Shown: positions 1 through 8,988, counted from the first letter of the stretch. The stretch: DNA of 64,000 nt from CAXXOK01 sp963663285 (GCA_963663285.2 CAXXNI010000002.1:434001-498000), one strand, 5' to 3'. A program made the numbers and translations. Notes: generated from the sequence alone by a model not told the origin.

Positions 1-851
1 AGCACGATAGACAGCGTATTGATACACTCGCCAAGCGCCTTCCACACACCCTTCCAGGTGATGCCTTTATAGATAAACACGCTCACAATCAAACTGTAAA
101 TAACAGCGATAGCGGCGGATTCCGTCGCGGTAAATACGCCGCCTACGACGCCGAAAACCACAATCAAAACGGCGGCAAGCGCCCAAAATGATTTACCGAA
201 CTGTACAGCTAAATTCTTCAAATTGAATTTATCGCCCTTGGGGTAATTTCGCCGGACAGAGATGATATAGGAACCGATCATCAGGCTGAGCGCGAGAAGA
301 GCACCGGGAAGGTAACCGGCCAGAAACAACGCGCCAACGGAAAGGCCGCCGGCTGTTGTGGCATAAATAACCATGTTATGACTGGGCGGTACCAGCAAGC
401 CTTCGCAGGAGGAGGTAATGGTAACGGCGGTGGAAAAATCATCGTCATACCCCTGTTCCACCATCATCGGAATCAGAATAGTGCCCAGCGAAGCGGTATC
501 GGCTGCGGCGGAACCGGAAATGCCGCCGAAGAAGTAGGAGGCAACAATATTCACCATAGCCATGCCGCCGCGCATCCAGCCTACACAGGCATCCGCAAGC
601 GCGATGAGCTTTTGCGATATGCCGCCGCTGCCCATGATAACTCCCATGGTAATGAAGAATGGAACGGCCATCAGGCTGAAAGAGAAGATGCCTTTTACCA
701 TCTGCTGACAAACGGTAACGAGGTTATAACCTTGATAGAGCAGGCAGAGAACCGAGGATATTGCCACTGCATATGCAATGGGGAACCGAAGAAGGATCAT
801 CAGCAGAAAGCTGCCCAGCAAAATGATGATTGCAATGGTCGCTGTCGTCAT
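1..851 (-). CDS. dctM: TRAP transporter large permease DctM, C-terminus cut by window edge
   Basis: Membrane subunit that carries out solute translocation in a tripartite ATP-independent periplasmic (TRAP) transporter, driven by an ion gradient. About 283 codons are visible out of the usual 425 or so; the rest lies beyond position 1. The translation starts MTTATIAIIILLGSF and is almost wholly hydrophobic, with the family's glycine-rich segments FGGISGSAAADTASLG and EGLLVPPSHNMVIY near residues 105-160. The ATG at 849-851 overlaps the TGA of the upstream small permease (ATGA), so the two are translationally coupled. Order dctP-dctQ-dctM on the minus strand is the standard TRAP arrangement. The substrate cannot be told from sequence; DctP-family systems carry C4-dicarboxylates, uronates and related acids. 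Confidence 0.93.
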   Translation of the reverse strand, partial: MTTATIAIIILLGSFLLMILLRFPIAYAVAISSVLCLLYQGYNLVTVCQQMVKGIFSFSLMAVPFFITMGVIMGSGGISQKLIALADACVGWMRGGMAMVNIVASYFFGGISGSAAADTASLGTILIPMMVEQGYDDDFSTAVTITSSCEGLLVPPSHNMVIYATTAGGLSVGALFLAGYLPGALLALSLMIGSYIISVRRNYPKGDKFNLKNLAVQFGKSFWALAAVLIVVFGVVGGVFTATESAAIAVIYSLIVSVFIYKGITWKGVWKALGECINTLSIV

Positions 852-1381
852 TTCTTATCGCCATCCTTCACGAAGAATTTTTTGATGTGGTTGTAAATGG
901 ATTCGATTTCAAATAGAAGCATGGCGCAACCGGCTAACGGCACCGGGAAATACATCCAAAATTTAGACAGGAAAGGCATGGAAATGTAGGTGCCCTTACC
1001 ACCAATGCCGGTTGCATACCGTAAGCCCACCACGATCATGACGATCGCAAGGGCTGAAACAGCAAGGTCAGAAAATATATCCAGACTATATAGCAATTTT
1101 TTAGGTAAGTACTTATCCAGAGCGCTCATACGGATATGCGCGCCTCGACGGATTGCCAAAGCAGCGGATAGTACCGCCATATAGGTCATCAGCGTTAAAA
1201 TAACTTCCTCGCTCCAAGCGGGGTCAGGAATAAAAGAAATATAACGGCCTAAAACGGTGAGCGTGGTAATTGCGATGTCCGCAATCAATAATATCTTACA
1301 AATAAACAGAATAACGGTATATGCTTTGTCATATAAAGGCTTGACCCGATCGAGCTTTTCAAAAACTTTAGGCATCGCCAT
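848..1381 (-). CDS. dctQ: TRAP transporter small permease DctQ
   Basis: Small four-helix membrane subunit that pairs with DctM in the TRAP transporter. The 177-residue product has hydrophobic stretches near residues 20-45, 55-75, 95-120 and 135-160, and the family-typical region SEEVILTLMTYMAVLSAALA, where the acidic residue precedes helix 2. An AAAGG ribosome site lies 5 bases before the chosen ATG (1379-1381). An in-frame GTG at 1385-1387 abuts that site too closely, and an ATG at 1373-1375 is a second possibility. It sits 91 bases after dctP and overlaps dctM by 4 bases. Confidence 0.92.
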   Translation of the reverse strand: MAMPKVFEKLDRVKPLYDKAYTVILFICKILLIADIAITTLTVLGRYISFIPDPAWSEEVILTLMTYMAVLSAALAIRRGAHIRMSALDKYLPKKLLYSLDIFSDLAVSALAIVMIVVGLRYATGIGGKGTYISMPFLSKFWMYFPVPLAGCAMLLFEIESIYNHIKKFFVKDGDKK

Positions 1382-1472
1382 CGTCACCTTTCACGTAGGA
1401 AAAATCGGACGCAGGGCATTGTTAACTCCCTGCGTCCAAAAGTCATTCATTCCAAAATTTCGGGTACAGAGC

Positions 1473-2495
1473 TTACTGCAGATCAAGAATCTGCTGGTAC
1501 AGTTCTGCCTGGCTAGCCGTGTTCGCCGAGATTACATCCGCGCAAGCGGCCGTCCAAGCACTCTTGTCGGTAACTTCGACGATGTTCACACCCATGGCCT
1601 TCAGTTCATCCAATACCTTCTGCTCTTCCGACTCGGAAAGTGCGGCATTGAAATCCTGTGCGTAAGCACCGGCAGCCATGATCACTTTTTGCTGATTTTC
1701 GGTAAGCTTGTTCCAGCTGGCATCGGTGATAACCACCTGAACCGCGCCCAGCGTGTGGCCGTCGAGGATCATGTTGGGAGCGACTTCGTAGAAAGCCTTG
1801 GATTTGTAGTTGGCAATGGGCTGTTCAGCGCCATCCACAACGCCGGTCTGCAACGCAGAGTACAGCTCGTTGTAAGCAACAACGGTAGCGCTGGCGCCAA
1901 GGCCGGAAACCATGCCGGTCATAACGGGGTCATTGGAGACGCGAAGTTTCAAGCCGGCCAGATCTTCAATGGAGTTGACCGCTTCTTTGGTGAAGAAGTG
2001 ACGGAAGCCTTCTTCGCCGTAGAAGATGCCGCGAATGCCCAGGCCCAATTCTTCCGGCTCATTGAGGAACTCGGCAGCCAGATCGCTGTTGGCAAAATTC
2101 CAGAAGTGCTGGCGATTGGCAAACGTATAGGGAATCGACAGCAATTTGGATTTGTCGCAGCCGTAGCTGGTCAGCGCAAAAGCAGAAATACGGGACATAT
2201 CAATCGTATCGCCGCCGGCAAGCATGGAATCCAGCACATCGTTTTCAGAGCCTAACACACCGCTGGCCTGAATATCGATGATAATAGAGCCGCCAGACAA
2301 CTCTGCCACTTTATCTTTGAAAGCGGTTCCAGTTTGACCAACAATAGAATCAAGCGGATTTACCTCAGCATACGTAAGGGTTACTTGTGGATCGTTGGCG
2401 ACATCGCCAAAATCTGCGGTTTCTGCGACGCTGCCGACCATAGCCAGGCCCAGCACCATTACCATAGCAACCAGAGCACAACACAGTTTTTTCAT
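1473..2495 (-). CDS. dctP: TRAP transporter solute-binding protein DctP
   Basis: Extracytoplasmic receptor that delivers the solute to DctQM. The 340-residue protein begins with a Sec signal (MKKLCCALVAMVMVLGLAMVGSVAETA), with no lipobox cysteine after the hydrophobic core. Family hallmarks are GLKLRVSNDPVMTGM, whose arginine normally binds the ligand carboxylate, and ALQTGVVDGAEQPIANYKSKAFYEVA, the conserved DctP domain-linking region. Start chosen because AAGGAGGAG lies 5 bases before the ATG at 2493-2495; an upstream in-frame start would ignore this site. First gene of the dctPQM operon. An arginine in the pocket implies an acidic ligand such as a dicarboxylate or sugar acid (inference). 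Confidence 0.95.
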   Translation of the reverse strand: MKKLCCALVAMVMVLGLAMVGSVAETADFGDVANDPQVTLTYAEVNPLDSIVGQTGTAFKDKVAELSGGSIIIDIQASGVLGSENDVLDSMLAGGDTIDMSRISAFALTSYGCDKSKLLSIPYTFANRQHFWNFANSDLAAEFLNEPEELGLGIRGIFYGEEGFRHFFTKEAVNSIEDLAGLKLRVSNDPVMTGMVSGLGASATVVAYNELYSALQTGVVDGAEQPIANYKSKAFYEVAPNMILDGHTLGAVQVVITDASWNKLTENQQKVIMAAGAYAQDFNAALSESEEQKVLDELKAMGVNIVEVTDKSAWTAACADVISANTASQAELYQQILDLQ

Positions 2496-2527
2496 GGTTC
2501 TCCTCCTTAGTGTTTTGGATATTTTGT

Positions 2528-2540
2528 TTAGCAACGCTAA
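2528..2540. promoter_or_regulatory. Possible operator downstream of the dctP promoter
   Basis: TTAGC-AAC-GCTAA is a perfect 5-3-5 palindrome with a central CG-like core, lying just after the -10 box, where a LacI- or GntR-type repressor would block transcription. No regulator gene is in view, so the binding protein is unknown. Confidence 0.35.
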
Positions 2541-2553
2541 CAAATCTTATACA

Positions 2554-2582
2554 AATATACCAAATCTAAACAGCACTGTCTA
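2554..2582 (-). promoter_or_regulatory. Probable promoter of the dctPQM operon
   Basis: On the minus strand TAGACA (2577-2582) and TATATT (2554-2559) are separated by 17 bases, a good sigma-A type match about 60 bases upstream of the dctP start. Confidence 0.55.
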
Positions 2583-2646
2583 CTGGTATGTAAGTTAAAA
2601 ATACACATTGAATTTTGTGGATTATGCACAAATATTTATTTATTCA

Positions 2647-2674
2647 TTGCAATTATCTGCATTAATTATACAAT
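2647..2674 (+). promoter_or_regulatory. Probable promoter of the YcxB-like gene
   Basis: TTGCAA (2647-2652) and TACAAT (2669-2674) with a 16-base spacer, about 40 bases before the start codon at 2716. Confidence 0.45.
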
Positions 2675-2715
2675 AAGAATACAAATAAAACCACAATAAA
2701 ATGGGAGTTGAGCAC

Positions 2716-3261
2716 ATGTCCATTACAATAGATGTATTAAAAATTGACGTGCGAATTTCTAAAAAAATTTTTCGGAACTTTGCGTTATTTGATGCTTTTT
2801 GCAGGCAGAAAAAATGGGTATCGCCCGTGCTATTTGCCGGTATTTTTTTTGCGTTTTCATTGATCTCGTATTTTGCTCGCTTTCAGAACGATCAGGCAAT
2901 TTTATTGACCAGCGTATTGCTCAGTGTGGGTATTGTGCTTCCGTGTGTATACTTTTTTAGTTACTTGCTCTCCATTAAAGCGCAGGCTGATAGAATGAAA
3001 CTGGATAAACCGCGTCATGCTTACTCGTTGTCCGCTGATTCAGACGGATTGGAAATAACAATGGCGAAGGAGACCCAACATGTTGCATGGGAACAGATAT
3101 ATGCCGTTTACCGCAGAAAAAACTGCACGTACCTTTACGTATCGCCGGGGCAAGCTTTTTTACTGCCTCATGAGCAGATCACGGATGGCGCCGAAACACT
3201 GTGGACGCTTCTGCGAAATGTAGTACCGGTTTCACATTTGCATGGGGATGCTAGGAAATAG
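2716..3261 (+). CDS. YcxB-like membrane protein of unknown function
   Basis: A 181-residue protein with an N-terminal cytosolic strand, two membrane helices (about residues 36-55 and 61-87), and a C-terminal soluble domain of about 85 residues. That domain has the YcxB pattern: HVAWEQIYAVYRRKNCTYLYVSPGQAFLLPHEQI, meaning a tryptophan before the central strand and a LP-x-E/K turn after it. The molecular role of this family is not known. Start: GGGAG (2703-2707) lies 8 bases before the ATG at 2716; the in-frame ATG at 2701 overlaps that site. Monocistronic, divergent from dctPQM, with its own promoter. Confidence 0.7.
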   Translation: MSITIDVLKIDVRISKKIFRNFALFDAFCRQKKWVSPVLFAGIFFAFSLISYFARFQNDQAILLTSVLLSVGIVLPCVYFFSYLLSIKAQADRMKLDKPRHAYSLSADSDGLEITMAKETQHVAWEQIYAVYRRKNCTYLYVSPGQAFLLPHEQITDGAETLWTLLRNVVPVSHLHGDARK

Positions 3262-3510
3262 CAGGAAGGAAGAGAGTATTATTATAGCTGCAGAACATGA
3301 ACTAAGAAACTGGCTGTTATAAATTTGGCATGTGATGAAAAACAATAAAAACCCTGTAATCCAAGTACAAGATGAAAAACGCCGCAACGATAGAATATAA
3401 CAGCAGATAGTTTTACAGGATCAATCGATGAGTCAAAGCTTATTTCGCTTTTAAGTGATGTTCCGAATAATTATCGTTTTATCTATCAGTAACCGGAAGT
3501 CCACCAAAAT
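3262..3510. other. AT-rich intergenic stretch with a short dead coding remnant
   Basis: No gene is supported. At 3416-3492 (plus strand) a 25-codon frame reads FTGSIDESKLISLLSDVPNN and closes with TAA, preceded at once by an in-frame stop. It reads like the tail of a decayed gene, but no family can be named. Nothing else was seen. Confidence 0.3.
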
Positions 3511-3554
3511 AAAGCAGCCTGCCGCATACTTGAATGTATGCGGCAGGCTGCTTT
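3511..3554 (-). terminator. Strong stem-loop terminator, 19-bp perfect stem
   Basis: Arms 3511-3529 and 3536-3554 are perfectly complementary around a 6-base loop. On the minus strand the stem ends in CTTTATTTTGG, a U-rich tail suited to stopping the aldo/keto reductase transcript about 100 bases after its stop codon. On the plus strand there is no run of T after the stem. Confidence 0.75.
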
Positions 3555-3653
3555 GCGCCGCTAAACAAGCGTCTTTTAACCATTAGCGCTATTATACTGC
3601 CTATGGTTTTAAATGGGATACGATGGAGAGAAGGGTTAAGCATTGCGCGAAAT

Positions 3654-4508
3654 TTAGAAAATCAGTTCATTTGCTGCTGCTTTGGCTTCCTGACGAAGCA
3701 TGTCCCATTCTTCTTCCGTCATCGGTTGCGTAAAGCTGACGTCCGCGTGTTTAAGCATGAATGAAAAATGCTCATAGTTACCCGGAGGAACCAATGTATT
3801 TGCGCCTTTCAGGACGGCGTATTTCATTGCCGCTATGCTAAGCGCGTCGTTGCCCCAGATTGGCTGACACCAGGATTTGGGATAGAGCCGTTCTTCGCCT
3901 TCGCGCCATTGACGGCGTACGAGGGATTTCATACCCAGCAATCCAATGCCTCTTTCCTTGACTGCTTCAGAAATACGGTCGCCCCAGCCACGCTGGATTC
4001 CAAGCGCCCAGTTCAGCGGGAACAGGACGGTATCAAAATCAAACAAGGTAAGCGCACGAAGCGCTATATCTTCATTGTGTGCTGAGAAGCCGATGTTACG
4101 GATTTTACCGTCCCGCTGGGCCTTCAGTACGGTTTCCATAGCGCCGCCCGGGCCGAAAGCCAAGTCTAAATCCTGCTCGGTTGTAAGTGCGTGCAACTGA
4201 AATACATCAAAGTGATCGGTTTGCAGTTTGCGCAAGGAGTCTTCCATTGTTTTTCGTGCACCTTCCGCGCTGCGCTGCTCGGATTTGCAGGCTAGAAAAA
4301 CATCCTTACGGTAGGGCGCAAGCGCCGGACCCAGTCTTTCTTCGGCATTGCCATAGGTAGGGGCAACATCGAAGTAATTAACGCCCGCATCAATTGCGCT
4401 GGCAACATACTGATTGGATGTTTCTTGTGTTTCGTCCATGTTGATGATGCCGCCGAACACAACGGCTGAAACTTGTATACCGGTTTTTCCTAACGGATGG
4501 TAAAGCAT
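3654..4508 (-). CDS. Aldo/keto reductase
   Basis: NADPH-dependent oxidoreductase of the AKR fold, 284 residues, close to the family length. The catalytic tetrad is complete: Asp47 and Tyr52 (YFDVAPTYGNAEE), Lys75 (FLACKSEQR) and His106 (VFQLHALTT). The substrate cannot be deduced; members reduce aldehydes, ketoses or sugar derivatives. Start ATG at 4506-4508 is preceded by GGAGGTGAG, 5 bases away. It is monocistronic and divergent from the ABC transporter operon starting at 4701, so co-regulation through the shared upstream region is possible. Confidence 0.9.
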   Translation of the reverse strand: MLYHPLGKTGIQVSAVVFGGIINMDETQETSNQYVASAIDAGVNYFDVAPTYGNAEERLGPALAPYRKDVFLACKSEQRSAEGARKTMEDSLRKLQTDHFDVFQLHALTTEQDLDLAFGPGGAMETVLKAQRDGKIRNIGFSAHNEDIALRALTLFDFDTVLFPLNWALGIQRGWGDRISEAVKERGIGLLGMKSLVRRQWREGEERLYPKSWCQPIWGNDALSIAAMKYAVLKGANTLVPPGNYEHFSFMLKHADVSFTQPMTEEEWDMLRQEAKAAANELIF

Positions 4509-4616
4509 CTTCTCACCTCCAGATTATTTTTATACTATCACAAAAGTACGAGCGGATCAAGCAGGAAAAACATTGACACGGTAAGGCATACAGCAACAAA
4601 TGATTGTGTGAACGGA

Positions 4617-4645
4617 TTGACAAAGTTTACAATTCGTTCTATACT
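4617..4645 (+). promoter_or_regulatory. Near-consensus promoter of the ABC transporter operon
   Basis: TTGACA (4617-4622), a 17-base spacer and TATACT (4640-4645). A 7-bp inverted repeat, TTTACAA (4626-4632) and TTGTAAA (4646-4652) separated by 13 bases, overlaps the spacer and follows the -10 box. This is a natural repressor position. The regulator is unknown. Confidence 0.75.
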
Positions 4646-4700
4646 TTGTAAAAAGGAATTTACAATAACACAAACACACAATTGGAAAGGACGATGCCTG

Positions 4701-5789
4701 ATGAAGAAATTTCTGGCGATCTTGTTGTCCACTCTTATGGTGCTTGGTACGGTAAGCTTTGCAGCAGCCGAAACTGCTGACGATGCTATCGACCCGGCAT
4801 TGATTGCGGCTGCGCAAGCGGAAGGCGAACTAACCGTATATGCATCCTGTGAAGAAGCTTATATGAATGTTGCCTGCGACCACTTCCAGGAGTTGTATGG
4901 CATTACTGTCAACCGTCAACGCCTCTCCACCGGCGAAGTTGCCGCGAAGATCGAAGAAGAAAACGGCAATCCCAGCGGCGACGTTTGGTTTGGCGGCACC
5001 ACCGACCCTTATAACGAGAGCACTGCCAAGGGGCTGTTGGAAGCGTACGACGCGAAAAACGCCAGCCACCTCACCAGCGAGCTTTATCGCGATAAGGATG
5101 GCTATTGGTACGGCATCTACAAAGGCATTCTGGGCTTCATGGTGAATACCGAAGAGCTGGCCCGCCTCGGCTTGGATGCACCGCAGGATTGGGACGATCT
5201 GTTGAAACCTGAATATCAGGGTCTGATCTGGATGGCGAACCCCAATACGTCCGGTACAGCTAAACTCGTTATCAATACAATGGTACAGATGAAGGGCCAC
5301 GACGCTGGTATGGAATATCTGGCTGCGTTGGATAAGAACATCGCCCAGTACACCAAGAGCGGCTCCGGTCCGGCGAAAATGGTTGGCCCCGGTGAATGTG
5401 TAATCGGTATCGGCTTCCTGCACGATGGTATTACGCAGATTCTGGCCGGGTATGACAACATTCAGTTGATTCTTCCGGCAAGCGGCACCAGCTACGAAGT
5501 TGGCGCTACCGCAATCTTTAAGGGCGCAAAGCATCCTAACGCTGCGAAACTGTGGGTTGAATATGCGTTGAGCCCTGAGTGCGTTAACTTGGCAAAAACC
5601 GCCGAGAGCTATCAGTTCCTGGTGATTGACAATGCCGAGCAGCCTGCCGAGGCAACGCAGTTTGGCCTGGATCCCAACAACACGATTGAATATGATTTTG
5701 AAGATGCCAAGCAGAATACCTCCAAGTACGTAGAAGAGTTCTTTGAGGCAATCGGCGCGGCGGCAGACAGCCGTTTCCAGACGGAATAA
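4701..5789 (+). CDS. ABC transporter substrate-binding protein, AfuA/FbpA type
   Basis: Extracytoplasmic binding protein of the type-2 periplasmic fold, 362 residues. It starts with a signal peptide (MKKFLAILLSTLMVLGTVSFAAAETA) without a lipobox cysteine. The mature part has family phrases such as GELTVYASCEEAYMNVACDH, GDVWFGGTTDPYNES and EVGATAIFKGAKHPNAAKLW. Homologues are usually labelled iron(III)-binding, but AfuA relatives bind hexose phosphates and others bind aminoethylphosphonate, so the ligand is open. The aldo/keto reductases and lactonase nearby favour a carbohydrate-type ligand (inference). Start ATG 4701 follows a GGAAAGGA site at 9 bases. First gene of a three-gene operon. Confidence 0.88.
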   Translation: MKKFLAILLSTLMVLGTVSFAAAETADDAIDPALIAAAQAEGELTVYASCEEAYMNVACDHFQELYGITVNRQRLSTGEVAAKIEEENGNPSGDVWFGGTTDPYNESTAKGLLEAYDAKNASHLTSELYRDKDGYWYGIYKGILGFMVNTEELARLGLDAPQDWDDLLKPEYQGLIWMANPNTSGTAKLVINTMVQMKGHDAGMEYLAALDKNIAQYTKSGSGPAKMVGPGECVIGIGFLHDGITQILAGYDNIQLILPASGTSYEVGATAIFKGAKHPNAAKLWVEYALSPECVNLAKTAESYQFLVIDNAEQPAEATQFGLDPNNTIEYDFEDAKQNTSKYVEEFFEAIGAAADSRFQTE

Positions 5790-5810
5790 GGAAACCGAAG
5801 TGACGGACAC

Positions 5811-5842
5811 GGAGGATGACGAGAACCGTCATCCTCCCGTTT
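5811..5842 (+). terminator. Stem-loop after the binding-protein gene, likely attenuator
   Basis: Eleven-bp perfect stem (5811-5821 with 5827-5837), 5-base loop, followed by CGTTTTA. It lies between the binding-protein gene and the permease, where partial termination would give more binding protein than permease, a common design in ABC operons. Confidence 0.6.
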
Positions 5843-5938
5843 TACATGGCGGTATCCGGGTAAACTGCTTTGGTATTTCGATGCGCAGTGATCAGGCTGC
5901 GATTGCGGCGGAAGCACTGCATGAAGGGGGCTGTCTCT

Positions 5939-7669
5939 ATGGTTGGAGCACCATCGCAAGGGAAAAGGCTCGACCGTAAAAAGCTGTTTGGGGACCCGAT
6001 CATGGTATCCACCATTATTGTTCTCCTGATTTTTTTATTACTGTTTATCCTGTATCCGCTGGCAACTTTGCTGGTGAACAGCATCTTTAATAGCGAAACC
6101 GGCTTTACGCTGGATGTTTTTTCGCGGGTGCTAAGCTTGCAGCGCTTCCGCGTAGCGTTTACCAACACGCTTGCGTTAGGCATGATCACTGGACTTGCCA
6201 GCACATTGATCGGCTTGCTTTTTGCATATGTGGACGTATACATGAAAGTACGGTCCCGTATCATGAAAAAGCTGTTCGATGTGGTTAGCCTGCTGCCGGT
6301 GGTTTCGCCGCCGTTTGTTCTTTCCCTGAGCATGATTCTCTTATTTGGCCGCAGCGGTTTGATTACCCGTACGCTGCTTGGCATTTACGACAGTGAAATT
6401 TATGGTCTCAAGGGCATCGCTATCGTGCAGACGCTTACGTTTTTCCCGGTCTGCTATTTGATGCTTAAAGGACTTTTACGCAATATCGACCCTTCGCTGG
6501 AGGAAGCTTCCCGTGATATGGGCGCTTCCCGCTGGAAGGTGTTTACGACGGTTACATTCCCGCTGCTGCTGCCGGGGCTTGGCAATGCGTTTTTAGTAAC
6601 GTTTATCGAGTCGGTCGCTGACTTCGCAAACCCCATGATTATCGGCGGCAGTTACGATACATTGGCAACGACAATTTACCTGCAAGTAACGGGGGCGTAC
6701 GACAAGGAGGGCGCTGCTGCCATGGCGGTCGTACTGCTGAGTTTAACGCTGCTTCTATTCCTGATACAAAAATACTATCTTGAAAAACGAACAGTCGCCA
6801 CGCTGACCGGTAAAGCCAGCCGCGAACGGATGCTGATAACCGACAGCAGTGTTACGCGGCCACTTACCCTGCTGTGTACTTTGTTCAGCGGCTTTGTGGT
6901 GATGATGTATATCAGCGTACCGTTTGGCGCTCTGTTTAAGCTGTGGGGGCGGAATTACTCCCTGAGCTGGGTTCACTTTGAGTATATTTTCAAATACGGC
7001 GGAGGCGCCAGAGCGTTTCGCGATTCGTTCATGCTGTCGATAATCGCTGCGCCGATTACGGCATTGTTATCAATGGTTATTAGTTATTTAGTAGTAAAAA
7101 AGAAGTTCCGTTCAAAAGCGTTGATCGAGTTTGTGAGTATGCTGGCAATGGCGGTGCCCGGTACGGTACTCGGTGTTGGGTATATTCGCGGCTTTGCCAA
7201 CGGCATCTTTGGCAGCGGTATTTTACAGGGCTTATACGGCACCGGGATGATATTGGTAATCGTGTTTATTGTGCGTAGCCTGCCGGTTGGAACGCGCAGC
7301 GGCATATCCGCCCTGCGGCAAATTGACCGCTCCATAGAAGAAAGCGCCTATGATTTGGGAGCTAACAGCGGTAAAGTATTTATGTCCATAACGTTGCCGC
7401 TCATTAAAGACAGCTTTTTCAGCGGATTGGTCACAACGTTCGTTCGCTCTATTACGGCAATCAGTGCGATCATCCTGTTGGTAACGCCGAAATTCCTGTT
7501 GATTACTACACAGATTAATGAGTTTGCGGAAAAAGGGAAATTCGGCGAGGCCTGTGCATATGCGACGATCCTGATACTCATCGTATACGGCTCAATCCTG
7601 CTGATGAACCTGTTTATTAAATATTTTGGAACCAGCAAGAAGATTAGGGAGGCAGAAAAAAATGGCTAA
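5939..7669 (+). CDS. ABC transporter permease with two fused membrane domains (FbpB/AfuB type)
   Basis: Channel subunit in which two permease domains are fused in one 576-residue chain with about 12 membrane helices. Each half keeps the cytoplasmic coupling loop contacted by the ATPase: EEASRDMGASRWKVFTTVTF in the first half and EESAYDLGANSGKVFMSITL in the second. This fused layout is typical of FbpB and AfuB. Start: GAAGGGGG lies 8 bases before the ATG at 5939; longer in-frame starts have no ribosome site and add a charged, non-family stretch. It follows the binding-protein gene by 149 bases and overlaps the ATPase gene by 8 bases. Confidence 0.93.
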   Translation: MVGAPSQGKRLDRKKLFGDPIMVSTIIVLLIFLLLFILYPLATLLVNSIFNSETGFTLDVFSRVLSLQRFRVAFTNTLALGMITGLASTLIGLLFAYVDVYMKVRSRIMKKLFDVVSLLPVVSPPFVLSLSMILLFGRSGLITRTLLGIYDSEIYGLKGIAIVQTLTFFPVCYLMLKGLLRNIDPSLEEASRDMGASRWKVFTTVTFPLLLPGLGNAFLVTFIESVADFANPMIIGGSYDTLATTIYLQVTGAYDKEGAAAMAVVLLSLTLLLFLIQKYYLEKRTVATLTGKASRERMLITDSSVTRPLTLLCTLFSGFVVMMYISVPFGALFKLWGRNYSLSWVHFEYIFKYGGGARAFRDSFMLSIIAAPITALLSMVISYLVVKKKFRSKALIEFVSMLAMAVPGTVLGVGYIRGFANGIFGSGILQGLYGTGMILVIVFIVRSLPVGTRSGISALRQIDRSIEESAYDLGANSGKVFMSITLPLIKDSFFSGLVTTFVRSITAISAIILLVTPKFLLITTQINEFAEKGKFGEACAYATILILIVYGSILLMNLFIKYFGTSKKIREAEKNG

Positions 7670-8738
7670 AATCAGTAAAGGCGTGCGGCTTTCCCATATC
7701 TCCAAAATTTATAAAGACCCGAAAACAAGTAAGGATTTTTATGCTGTGCGTAATGCTGATTTGGATATTGCGCCCGGCGCCTTTGTAACATTGCTGGGCC
7801 CAAGCGGATGCGGAAAAACCACAACATTGCGTATGATTGCCGGGTTTGAAAGCCCTGATGAGGGCGAGATTTTTCTGGGAAACGAACCCATTAACGAATT
7901 GACTCCCAACAAACGGGATACAGCGATGGTGTTCCAAAGTTATGCGCTTTTCCCGCATTATAATGTGTTTGATAATGTGGCGTACGGTTTGCGCTTGCGG
8001 AAACTTCCCAAATCCGAAATTGAGGAGCGCGTGCATAGCATACTGAGTCTGGTGGAAATGGATGGCATGGAAGCCCGCATGACCAACCAGCTTTCCGGTG
8101 GGCAGCAGCAGCGTATTGCGTTGGCGCGTGCGCTGGTGGTGGAGCCGGGCGTGCTATTGTTCGACGAACCTTTATCCAATCTGGATGCGAAGCTGCGTGT
8201 CAGCATGCGCACCGAGATTCGCCGCATACAGCAAACGCTGGGGATTACAGCGATTTATGTAACGCACGATCAAAGCGAAGCTATGTCTATCAGCGACCAG
8301 ATTATTATTATGAACAAGGGCGAAATTGTTCAAGCGGGTACGCCGATGGAGATTTACTACCATCCGGTAAACGAGTTTGTGGCGGACTTCATTGGAGAGG
8401 CAAATTTTCTGCAAGGGAAAGTTGCCAGTATGGAGGGGGCGCTTTGCCGCGTAACAGTCGATGGGCATGAAGCGTTGGTTGAAACCGCACGTACAATGCA
8501 AGCGGGGCAGGAGTGCAAAGTTGTACTGCGTCCGGAAGCAGTGCTGATCGGCGATAGCGGGCTTTTACCCTGCACGGTGGAGCTAAGCTGCTTTATGGGA
8601 AGTTATCAAAACTACCATGTCCGCACGGGAGATACGCTGGTGAAAATTGCGGATAACTGCCCTGTGAATAAAAAAATCTATAAAGTTGGCGATCAGGCAT
8701 ATATAGGATTTGATAAGGAGTGCGCGCATCTGCTGTAA
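7662..8738 (+). CDS. ABC transporter ATP-binding protein (FbpC/PotA type)
   Basis: ATPase that powers the importer, 358 residues. Visible motifs: Walker A GPSGCGKT (46-53), Q-loop VFQSYALFPH, signature LSGGQQQRIALARA, Walker B VLLFDEPLSNLD and switch histidine VTHD. The C-terminal 110 residues form the TOBE-type regulatory domain of the FbpC/MalK/PotA class (EFVADFIGEANFLQGKV onward). Start ATG 7662 has GGGAGG 9 bases upstream and lies inside the end of the permease gene, so the two are coupled. Last gene of the operon; a terminator follows at 8791. Confidence 0.95.
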   Translation: MAKISKGVRLSHISKIYKDPKTSKDFYAVRNADLDIAPGAFVTLLGPSGCGKTTTLRMIAGFESPDEGEIFLGNEPINELTPNKRDTAMVFQSYALFPHYNVFDNVAYGLRLRKLPKSEIEERVHSILSLVEMDGMEARMTNQLSGGQQQRIALARALVVEPGVLLFDEPLSNLDAKLRVSMRTEIRRIQQTLGITAIYVTHDQSEAMSISDQIIIMNKGEIVQAGTPMEIYYHPVNEFVADFIGEANFLQGKVASMEGALCRVTVDGHEALVETARTMQAGQECKVVLRPEAVLIGDSGLLPCTVELSCFMGSYQNYHVRTGDTLVKIADNCPVNKKIYKVGDQAYIGFDKECAHLL

Positions 8739-8790
8739 GGAGCGCTATCAGAATTTTTGGTTTATAATCTGAAAAATGGCACCAATTTCG

Positions 8791-8832
8791 GCTGGCGTTT
8801 TCATCTATCAATGAAAACGTCCGCTGTTTTTT
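8791..8832 (+). terminator. Rho-independent terminator of the ABC operon
   Basis: A 14-bp stem with one mismatch and one G:U pair (8791-8804 with 8811-8824), a 6-base loop, then TGTTTTTT. It lies 52 bases after the ATPase stop. Confidence 0.8.
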
Positions 8833-8852
8833 ACTTTTTTAGCTGGTTGCCG

Positions 8853-8881
8853 TGGAAGTTTAGCTGTGTTTGCCGTATAAT
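8853..8881 (+). promoter_or_regulatory. Probable promoter of the YghZ-like gene
   Basis: A consensus -10 box TATAAT (8876-8881) lies about 100 bases before the start. The best -35 at 17 bases spacing (TGGAAG, 8853-8858) is weak, so an activator may be needed. Confidence 0.4.
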
Positions 8882-8988
8882 GTTTTTATTACCGATACTG
8901 AGAAGACGCATACATTCTAAAATAGCACTTTACATAAAACCGATGTGTCTTTTCGAAAGGAACCAAAGAAACAGGGAGGATAATGATG

